Assembly: GCA_964606415.1 (NCBI GenBank) | Contig: CAZSGN010000010.1 | Coordinates: 1 to 21,215 of the forward strand | DNA: 21,215 bases | Reading direction: 5' to 3' | From: CAZSGN01 sp964606415 | GTDB taxonomy: Bacteria; Bacteroidota; Bacteroidia; Bacteroidales; JBBRXJ01 | Shown here: one piece after another, positions 15,890 to 21,215 of the stretch | Layout: each line of letters starts with the position of its first letter | How positions within the stretch are numbered: the stretch's first letter is position 1 | Made by a program: the position numbers and the translations under genes | The notes under the pieces: model-generated | What the model was told of the DNA's origin: nothing | What the model saw: only the letters and a program-made list of their open reading frames with translations | Database searches by the model: none

Positions 15890-17068
15890 ATGAAAAAGAA
15901 ACTGGTACAATTCGGGGCGGGCAAAATAGGACGTTCTTTTATTGCACAATTATTTAGCCAGGCTGGTTATGAGGTGGTTTTTGTTGATATTGATTCCACA
16001 GTGGTTGATGCTTTAAATGAAAGAAGGTCTTACCCGGTTATTATTAAATCCAATAAAGGTGATGATGAGATTATTGTGAGAAATGTAAGGGCTGTAAATG
16101 GTGCTGATCAGGATGCGGTTGTGAATGAGCTATTTGATGCTGGATTGGCTTCTGTATCTGTTGGCCAGGCTGGCTTACCTCATATTATTCCGCTTATTGC
16201 AAAGGCTATCCAGAAACGGTCAGCGCCTCTTGATGTTATTATCGCTGAAAATATGCGTAATGCAGATGACTTTATCCGTGAGCATATTAAATCCCTTATT
16301 CCTTCTGATTTTCCATTAAATGAAAAATTGGGATTGATAGAGACCAGTATTGGCAAAATGGTCCCCATTATGACAAGAAAAGATATGGAGAAGGATCCCC
16401 TGATGGTGTTTGCTGAGCCTTATAATAACCTCATCCTTGACAGGAAAGGCTTTATTAATCCGGTGCCGGATGTAAAAGGTTTGTCTCCCAAAGAAAATAT
16501 GAAGGCCTGGGTAGATCGCAAATTGTTTATTCATAACCTTGGACATGCCGCGACTGCTTATTTTGGTTATGTCAGGTATCCTGATAAGCGTTTTATTTAT
16601 GAAGTTCTTGAAGATGTTGATCTATGGAATGAGGTCAGACAAACGATGTTGCAGTCCGGGGATATATTGATGGCCATGTATCCGGAGGAATTTGATCAGT
16701 AGCATATTATTGATCATACCGACGATCTTTTACATCGTTTTGCTAATAAAGCATTGGGTGATACTGTTTTTCGTGTGGGATGTGACCTTCCCCGGAAATT
16801 GAGCCGCCATGACCGCCTGGTAGGGGTTTTATTGCAAGGAAAAAAATACAATTTGCCTGTTGAAAAAATCATGAATGCTTTGGTTCATGGTTTTCATTTT
16901 CGGGCTAAAGATGAGAATGGGAATATGCACCCGAATGATCAGCATTTAAAAGAAATTTACAGCATAAGTCCTGCAAAAGTGATTGAGGAAGTTTGCGGGA
17001 TTGATCCACAGGAAGATCCTCTGTTATTTAATGATGTTCTTACGGCAGATCAACAAATTAAGGCATAA
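15890..17068 (+). pseudogene. Mannitol-1-phosphate 5-dehydrogenase-like gene interrupted by one in-frame amber codon
   Basis: The frame runs 392 codons plus the final TAA, broken only by TAG at 16700-16702 (codon 271). The first part (270 aa) has the NAD motif FGAGKIGRSF (residues 8-17), a segment like E. coli MtlD (VVDALNERRSYPV), and the polyol dehydrogenase catalytic triad K211-x4-N216-x2-H219 (KLFIHNLGH). After the TAG the same frame continues with the expected conserved C-terminal domain (DDLLHRFANKALGDTVFRV; DLPRKLSRHDRL; HGFHFRAKDE). Total length fits the family (MtlD is 382 aa). The normal reaction would be NAD-linked interconversion of mannitol 1-phosphate and fructose 6-phosphate or a related polyol. 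Translation from the TTG at 16754 would give only a fragment. Either this is a very recent pseudogene, a sequencing or strain-level mutation, or the amber codon is read through. Confidence 0.85.
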
Positions 17069-17115
17069 AACATCACAATGTAGATACTGGGCGTTATAGA
17101 TATTTTTTTATCTGG

Positions 17116-17598
17116 TTATTGATCGTTTTTGATGCGGATTAATTTTAAACGGTTCCATCTGTTGAAAATGAAGGTAATGGTATAAGGATATTGATCTCCT
17201 TTTATTTGAATAATATTATCTTTTTCCTTTGAGAGGAGCTTATTGAATGTGTTTCTGAGTTCCTCTAAACTCATGCCTGTTTTGATTCCTCCTTTCAGCT
17301 CTATCCTGCGGCTTTTTATAACGGCGGCAATAAAAATCTCGTCCTGTGGAGACCTGTTGATGAATATCTCGTTTTTTCCACGATGAAACTTATAAATGGT
17401 ATCGGTAGGGTGATTTTTGAAAATGGATTTTTGCATCTTTAAAGAGGGGGAGTCCATTTTTTTGAAGTTTTTAATTGTGGGCTTAAAATTAAATGGCTGG
17501 TAAGTAAATTCTTTAATACTGACAGGGCCTTCTTCTTCTTGAGCGGATGAAGATAATAACACGGTAAGTGTGAATAAAAACAATAATAAATGTTTCAT
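17116..17598 (-). CDS. Small secreted protein of unknown function
   Basis: The protein has 160 residues. Residues 1-19 form a clear Sec signal peptide (MKHLLLFLFTLTVLLSSSA), with cleavage likely before QEEEGP; no lipobox cysteine is present. The mature protein is small and basic. Its C-terminal half contains a GMSLEELRNTF segment followed by strands ending in NRWNRLKLIRI, a pattern like small beta-rich periplasmic domains, but I cannot name a family. It is convergent with the interrupted dehydrogenase gene and divergent from recQ, and belongs to no evident operon. Location is likely periplasmic or extracellular. Confidence 0.7.
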   Translation of the reverse strand: MKHLLLFLFTLTVLLSSSAQEEEGPVSIKEFTYQPFNFKPTIKNFKKMDSPSLKMQKSIFKNHPTDTIYKFHRGKNEIFINRSPQDEIFIAAVIKSRRIELKGGIKTGMSLEELRNTFNKLLSKEKDNIIQIKGDQYPYTITFIFNRWNRLKLIRIKNDQ

Positions 17599-17612
17599 GA
17601 AGCTTTTTTTTT

Positions 17613-17620
17613 CAAAAGTA
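17613..17620 (-). promoter_or_regulatory. Candidate -7 promoter box for the small secreted protein gene
   Basis: The minus strand reads TACTTTTG, an exact TAnnTTTG match, 14 bp upstream of the start codon. That would leave a very short leader. No convincing -33 element is seen. Confidence 0.3.
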
Positions 17621-17697
17621 ATGATTTTTTATGTGTTTGCAGGTCCATTTTTGTTTTGCATGTTGGGATAAATCTTTTCAAAGTTTTATTGCTATCA

Positions 17698-17729
17698 TTT
17701 AAGAAATGATGCTATCTTTTTTATTTTTG
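17698..17729 (+). promoter_or_regulatory. Candidate recQ promoter
   Basis: TATTTTTG (17722-17729) matches the Bacteroidota -7 consensus. TTTA (17698-17701), 20 bp upstream, is one mismatch from the -33 TTTG. The implied leader is about 25 nt. A nine-codon mini-frame (ATG 17743 to TGA 17769) overlaps the recQ start out of frame. Confidence 0.4.
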
Positions 17730-17758
17730 CACAACCTTAAAAATGAAAAAAGCAATTA

Positions 17759-19885
17759 ATGATGGGTGATTTAATGAATGCCGTTTCAGACCCGGGACAG
17801 GGCGTAGAAGTATTAAAAAAATATTTTGGCTTTGGCTATTTTCGGCCTCTTCAACAGGAGGCAGTACAGAGTGTGCTGAATAACAAGGATGTTTTGCTGG
17901 TGATGCCTACCGGTGGAGGAAAATCCATTTGTTTTCAGTTACCTGCCTTGATGAAAAAAGGAGTGGCAATTGTGGTTTCTCCCTTGATTTCTTTGATGCG
18001 TGATCAGGTAGAAGCTTTAAGGGCGAATGGTATCGATGCTGCTTACGTGAATTCTTCGCAGGAAATCAGCCAGCAGCAGGAGGTATTACAGAAAGCTTCT
18101 GACGGAAGATTAAAACTTTTATATGTTGCTCCGGAGCGTCTGATGACAAATGACTTTCGTTTTTTTCTTCAACGTATTGAAATCTCGCTTTTTGCTATTG
18201 ATGAAGCGCATTGTGTTTCTATGTGGGGGCATGATTTTCGTCCGGAGTATACGCGGCTTGCTGTATTGAAAGATGATTTTCCTGATGTTCCGGTTATTGC
18301 ACTTACAGCAACTGCCGATCGTGCCACAAGAAATGATATCATAAAGCGACTGGCGTTGGCTGAACCTGAGGTTTTTGTCGCTTCTTTTAATCGTCCTAAT
18401 CTTAGTCTGAATGTAATGCCGGGGCAGAAGAAAATGAGCCGCATACTTGATTTTCTTGTTAATCGCCCCAATGAACCTGGTATTATTTATTGCCTGAGCC
18501 GGAAAAATACAGAGCAGGTGGCCGCAAAGTTAGAAGAATATGGTTATAAAGTTGGGTATTATCATGCAGGGCTGGAGCCAGAGCAGAGGAGTAAGGTGCA
18601 GGATGATTTTACCAGTGACCGCTTGCAGATTATTTGTGCCACTATCGCTTTTGGAATGGGGATTGATAAGTCTAATATCCGGTGGATTATTCATCATAAT
18701 CTGCCTAAAAATATGGAAAGTTATTATCAGGAAATTGGCAGGGCCGGTAGAGACGGTATGCCTGCTGATACGCTTCTCTTCTACAGTCTCAGGGATGTGA
18801 TGATTTTTCGGGATATTATCAAGGAAAGCAGTCAGAAGGAAATACTGATTGCAAAACTTGAACGTATGCAGCAGTTTGCCGAGTCGCATACTTGCCGGCG
18901 TAAAATGTTATTGAGTTATTTTAATGAGACTTTAGCTGAAAATTGCGGTAATTGTGATGTCTGTGAAAATCCGCCTCAAACATTTGATGGTACTGTAATC
19001 GCTCAGAAAGCACTTTCTGCCATTATGCGGTTGAAAGAAAAAGCGCCCGTGGGATTGGTCATTGATGTTTTAAGAGGTTCAGGGCGGTTTGAAGTGTTGG
19101 CCGAAGGTTATCATGAATTGAAAACTTATGGTGCGGGCAAAGACATCCGGTATGAACATTGGCAGCATTATATGCTGGATTTGATTCATCAGGGGTTTGT
19201 TGAGGTCGCTTATGATCAGAAACAAGTTTTAAAAGTAAGCCATGCCGGAAAAGAAGTGCTTTTTGAGGGTCGAAAGGTTGAGCTGAGTAAGCCTCAGGAT
19301 GAACAACCGGTGAAAACCCGGAAAACAAACAAAAAGCCTGTGGGAGATGAAGAAAAATTATTTGAGAAATTAAAAGAAATTAGAAAGGAACTGGCTGTTG
19401 AGCGCAACGTACCTGCTTATATTATTTTTAGTGATGCTTCTCTTTGGGAAATGGCTGCTCAAAAACCATTGAATATCCAGGCAATGATGAATATCAGTGG
19501 CGTAGGCCAGCAAAAACTTAATGACTTCGGAGATGTGTTTCTTACTGCTATTCATGATTTTAAATTGAAACAGGAAAAAAAAGAGATCGGAACAGTACAG
19601 GTTACACTCGATCGCCTTAATAAAGGCATGACGGTGCCTCAAATTGCTGAAGAAAGAAAAATTAAGCCTACTACTGTTTATTCGCATGTTGCCGAATTAA
19701 TACAACAGGGGCATATCCGGAATATTGATGATTATATTCAGAAGGAGAAAATTGATCAGGTAAAAACCTATGTTGACCAGCATGGCGTACCCGATCAGTT
19801 AAAACTTGTTTTTGAGCATTTCGAAGAAAACCTGACTTATGCTGAAATCAGGCTGGCTCTTGCCTGCATTCAAAAAGACGGATAA
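17759..19885 (+). CDS. recQ: ATP-dependent DNA helicase RecQ
   Basis: This is a 3'-5' DNA helicase for recombination and replication-fork repair. Order of parts: motif 0/I region FGYFRPLQQEAV, Walker A P50-TGGGK55-S, DEAH box D148-E-A-H151 with the RecQ-type aromatic-rich loop after it (CVSMWGHDFRPEY), motif VI QEIGRAGRDG, the RecQ zinc-binding domain with C379, C396, C399 and C402, an RQC winged helix, an HRDC domain (~532-600; ISGVGQQKLNDFG), and a C-terminal HTH extension (~608-700; KPTTVYSHVAEL) typical of Bacteroidota RecQ. The length of 708 is normal for this branch. ATG 17759 is followed at once by a second ATG, and either may be used. It is monocistronic and converges on the lipoprotein gene 14 bp downstream. 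Confidence 0.97.
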   Translation: MMGDLMNAVSDPGQGVEVLKKYFGFGYFRPLQQEAVQSVLNNKDVLLVMPTGGGKSICFQLPALMKKGVAIVVSPLISLMRDQVEALRANGIDAAYVNSSQEISQQQEVLQKASDGRLKLLYVAPERLMTNDFRFFLQRIEISLFAIDEAHCVSMWGHDFRPEYTRLAVLKDDFPDVPVIALTATADRATRNDIIKRLALAEPEVFVASFNRPNLSLNVMPGQKKMSRILDFLVNRPNEPGIIYCLSRKNTEQVAAKLEEYGYKVGYYHAGLEPEQRSKVQDDFTSDRLQIICATIAFGMGIDKSNIRWIIHHNLPKNMESYYQEIGRAGRDGMPADTLLFYSLRDVMIFRDIIKESSQKEILIAKLERMQQFAESHTCRRKMLLSYFNETLAENCGNCDVCENPPQTFDGTVIAQKALSAIMRLKEKAPVGLVIDVLRGSGRFEVLAEGYHELKTYGAGKDIRYEHWQHYMLDLIHQGFVEVAYDQKQVLKVSHAGKEVLFEGRKVELSKPQDEQPVKTRKTNKKPVGDEEKLFEKLKEIRKELAVERNVPAYIIFSDASLWEMAAQKPLNIQAMMNISGVGQQKLNDFGDVFLTAIHDFKLKQEKKEIGTVQVTLDRLNKGMTVPQIAEERKIKPTTVYSHVAELIQQGHIRNIDDYIQKEKIDQVKTYVDQHGVPDQLKLVFEHFEENLTYAEIRLALACIQKDG

Positions 19886-19899
19886 AGTTTTTTTTGTGT

Positions 19900-20355
19900 T
19901 TATTGTTTTGCAACAACGTATATGTTATCAAGGGTATAATTGTACCATCTCATGGTGTCTGATCCCCATTCATCAACCCGGTAATTTCGGCTTTCACTTC
20001 CGTCATCACCAATAAAAACGATATCGTTACTATCTAATTTCCAGTTAATTTCTTGTTCAGAAGGCGCACTGTATTCCGGGTTTTGATAATAGATTCCTGT
20101 ATAATCAGATTCGAATATCCAATAAATCGTATCTTTTCCTGCTGGCCCTGCATAATTTCCTTCTGCCTTGATATATAGCCATTTACCTAACAACATTTTT
20201 TCTTTATCTGATAATTGAGAGGTGTCACCGTTAGTGCTTGTGCTATCATTCAGGCTTGGGCCATTTCCTGTGGTACTGTCATCTTTCTCGCATGATATTG
20301 CTGTTGTTATTAGTATCGCGATGGCAAATACGAATGTGAATCTTTTGAACTTCAT
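19900..20355 (-). CDS. Lipocalin-like surface lipoprotein
   Basis: The protein has 151 residues with a lipoprotein signal peptide ending TTAIS-C22, so it should be acylated at C22. The residues after the cysteine are C-E-K-D-D, which fits the Bacteroidota lipoprotein export signal (C-x-K followed by acidic residues) that sends lipoproteins to the cell surface. A Ser/Thr/Asp/Asn-rich linker leads to a domain beginning LLGKWLYIKAEG (about 55-66), the usual entry strand of lipocalin-like domains in this phylum. The beta pattern continues with DTIYWIFES and DTMRWYNYT. Ligand is unknown. It has its own likely promoter (20388-20418) and converges on recQ. Confidence 0.8.
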   Translation of the reverse strand: MKFKRFTFVFAIAILITTAISCEKDDSTTGNGPSLNDSTSTNGDTSQLSDKEKMLLGKWLYIKAEGNYAGPAGKDTIYWIFESDYTGIYYQNPEYSAPSEQEINWKLDSNDIVFIGDDGSESRNYRVDEWGSDTMRWYNYTLDNIYVVAKQ

Positions 20356-20387
20356 CTCGTTAAAGTTTTAGTATTATTAAATAAGTA

Positions 20388-20418
20388 CTAAATTACCTAA
20401 AATGATATAGAATTCAAA
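20388..20418 (-). promoter_or_regulatory. Candidate promoter of the lipoprotein gene
   Basis: On the minus strand TTTG (plus 20415-20418) is followed after exactly 19 bp by TAATTTAG (plus 20388-20395), one mismatch from TAnnTTTG. Spacing is right for the Bacteroidota -33/-7 pair. The leader would be about 27 nt. The remaining gap to 20517 shows nothing else I can name. Confidence 0.45.
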
Positions 20419-20889
20419 ATTTCTGTTTGTTTTTTCGTTAATTACCATTAATTTTTGGAGGAAAGGTCGGGTATATGTAAATATTCAGAACTCCTGATCT
20501 TAGTGTGTTGCTGGCTATTATTCCCAAATTAGCGGGATATTGTAATTCTCAAATTGGTTATCTTTTGTTATTATTGTCATTTTTTCTGTTAAAGATTGTG
20601 CTATAATAATTCTATCAAAAGGGTCTTGATGATGGAATTCTAAATTAGCATTTGTCAATATTTGGTTTGTCGTAATAGGTAAGGTTTCAAAACCAGTTTC
20701 TTCAATTATTTGAAAAATCGTCTCCAAATCAGAATTCAAATCAAGTCTACCAATTGAATTTTTTATGCCTATTTCCCAGAAGGTAGCTATGCTAACGTAA
20801 CAGTTGTTTTCTTTGTTTTCAATTATCTGTTTAGTTTGATCTGGCAATTTATCATTGTCGGTAATGAACCAAATCAATGCATGGGTATC

Positions 20890-20894
20890 TATTA
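20890..20894. repeat. Target-site duplication, left copy (TATTA)
   Basis: TATTA borders the inserted element directly on its left and is repeated at its right border (21037-21041). It corresponds to part of codons 4-5 plus flanking bases of the toxin gene, so one copy is native. Confidence 0.8.
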
Positions 20895-21036
20895 CCTAAG
20901 TTGAGCGATTTAAACGAAGTGAAAAATCGCTTTACTTAGGTATAACCCCGATTTAGAAAATGTTGCGTTTCACCGAATAAGTGAGGTGAAATGCTTACAT
21001 TTACTTAATCGATTGAGCGATTCCGCTCAATTTGGG
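20895..21036. mobile_element. 142-bp MITE-like element with imperfect TIRs and 5-bp target duplication
   Basis: The left end reads CCTAAGTTGAGCG. The right end, read on the minus strand, is CCCAAATTGAGCG, giving 13-bp terminal inverted repeats with 11 matches. TATTA flanks both sides. There is no coding capacity, so it would depend on a transposase supplied elsewhere. Inside are three consecutive hairpins: 20895-20940 (15 of 17 pairs, with CCTAAGT/ACTTAGG at its base), 20965-20994 (GCGTTTCACC with GGTGAAATGC, one G-T pair) and 21012-21031 (ATTGAGCG/CGCTCAAT, 4-nt loop). The insertion lies within the start of a PIN toxin gene, and its exact removal restores that gene. I cannot assign an IS family; no parent IS is in the window. 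Confidence 0.8.
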
Positions 21037-21041
21037 TATTA
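21037..21041. repeat. Target-site duplication, right copy (TATTA)
   Basis: Second copy of the 5-bp TATTA flanking the MITE-like element, matching 20890-20894. Confidence 0.8.
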
Positions 21042-21047
21042 GTAAAT

Positions 21048-21215
21048 TCATTTTAGATAATCGTTAAATCCTTCAATGGGCTCATCAAAATTATCTTTCA
21101 TTTTTATTAGTCCCTTAGCCTTACCTGATTGCCTTTTATTTTTTTTATAATCATGTATTTTGTTTTAACCTTAAATAACCAAGCATTTTTTTTACAATTT
21201 TAAAACTTTTATATT
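21048..21215 (-). pseudogene. Decayed DUF2281-like antitoxin gene, partial at the window edge
   Basis: The minus strand just upstream of the toxin encodes a C-terminal segment with KAKGLIKMKDNFDEPIEGF and a terminal YLK, ending in TGA at 21050-21048. It resembles the conserved C-terminus of DUF2281 antitoxins (usually DDFDEPLEDF followed by YM). This frame is closed upstream by stop codons. A second frame, open from the window edge to TGA at 21153-21151, encodes YKSFKIVKKMLGYLRLKQNT, which looks like the preceding part of the same family. A one-base insertion or equivalent in the A-rich stretch around 21155-21170 would join the two. The gene therefore seems frameshifted and cut by the window edge. 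Its stop overlaps the toxin start by ATGA, a classic coupled antitoxin-toxin layout. Confidence 0.6.

Larger units (their letters stand above)
20518..21051 (-). pseudogene. VapC-type PIN-domain toxin gene split by a MITE-like insertion
   Basis: Reading leftward, ATG at 21051-21049 starts M-N-L-L-I and then runs into inserted DNA, stopping at TAA (21001-21003) after 16 residues. Left of the insertion the frame resumes at 20889 with D-T-H-A-L-I-W-F and continues to TAA at 20518. Removing the 142-bp element plus one 5-bp duplication gives a 128-residue PIN protein beginning MNLLIDTHALIWF, the normal length and start for this family. The expected acidic active-site residues are present: D6 (IDTHAL), E in FWEIGIK, D in DPFDRIIIAQ and D in TKDNQF. 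PIN toxins are RNA-cleaving nucleases neutralised by an adjacent antitoxin. The original gene overlapped the antitoxin by ATGA (21048-21051). A TAG (20896-20898) in the element end blocks in-frame upstream starts; a TTG at 20877 would give a 119-residue product lacking the catalytic D6. So the gene is probably inactive. Confidence 0.85.

Noticed and set aside
16700..16702. Genome-wide reassignment of TAG to an amino acid.
   Set aside because: Only one such codon is seen, no code change of this kind is known to me in Bacteroidota, and TAA-only stops are expected in AT-rich genomes. It stays a test to run, not a claim.
15890..17068. Two separate genes either side of the TAG in the dehydrogenase.
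   Set aside because: Both halves are in the same frame and together make one normal-length family member; the second half lacks an ATG and any independent domain.
17098..17113. Short hairpin AGATA-T6-TATCT between the interrupted dehydrogenase gene and the convergent secreted-protein gene.
   Set aside because: The stem is only 5 bp and AT-rich, with the T run in the loop rather than after the stem; not a convincing terminator.
19905..19918. TTGTT-4-AACAA inverted repeat at the end of the lipoprotein gene.
   Set aside because: It is a short AT-rich repeat inside coding sequence without a properly placed T tract; likely chance.
20518..20877. Treating the PIN gene as intact from the TTG codon at 20877.
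   Set aside because: That start omits the catalytic Asp and the conserved MxLLIDTHAL start, which is found intact across the inserted element; the gene is better called interrupted.
1..21215. CRISPR arrays, tRNA or rRNA genes, and complete insertion sequences with a transposase.
   Set aside because: No regularly spaced direct repeats, cloverleaf or rRNA-like sequence, or transposase motif was seen on either strand.

Overview
This 21.2-kb window looks like a chromosomal segment from a Bacteroidota bacterium, probably a Bacteroidales/Marinilabiliales-type lineage. The supporting signs are a C-terminal type IX secretion (T9SS) sorting tail, an IgGFc-binding/PKD surface protein, a lipoprotein with a C-x-K-D-D surface-export signature, a RecQ with the C-terminal HTH extension seen in this phylum, AT-rich DNA without Shine-Dalgarno sites, and several boxes matching the phylum's -7 promoter consensus TAnnTTTG. 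Every complete gene in the window ends in TAA.

Layout. Positions 1-2172 (minus) hold the first 724 codons of a secreted IgGFc-binding/PKD protein that runs off the left edge. Divergent from it, 2322-7334 encodes a 1670-residue T9SS-exported multidomain protein with five copies of a ~190-residue CARDB-like repeat, followed by a clear terminator. Next come a stand-alone NUMOD4/HNH-type protein (7443-8015) and a radical SAM protein with an extra cysteine cluster (8294-9694).

Positions 9705-15824 form a compact metabolic locus. A HutC/FarR-type GntR regulator (minus) is divergent from a three-gene operon for a complete 2-oxo acid dehydrogenase complex in the order E2, E3, E1. The two E1 subunits are fused into one 823-residue chain. 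A perfect 14-bp palindrome of the HutC operator type lies in the shared promoter region, so the regulator probably controls this operon. A strong terminator closes it. Just downstream is a mannitol-1-phosphate dehydrogenase-like gene (15890-17068) whose reading frame is intact except for one in-frame amber codon.

The right third holds a small secreted protein (17116-17598, minus), recQ (17759-19885), a lipocalin-like surface lipoprotein (19900-20355, minus) and, at the edge, a decayed VapBC-type toxin-antitoxin pair. The toxin gene is split after its fifth codon by a 142-bp MITE-like element with 13-bp imperfect terminal inverted repeats and a 5-bp TATTA target duplication. Removing the element and one TATTA copy restores a normal 128-residue PIN toxin exactly. 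The antitoxin (DUF2281-like) just upstream also carries a frameshift.

The observations most worth following are the MITE/vapC junction, the amber codon in the dehydrogenase gene, and the operator pairing the GntR regulator with the fused-E1 2-oxo acid dehydrogenase operon. All family calls are by eye from motifs; no database search was run.
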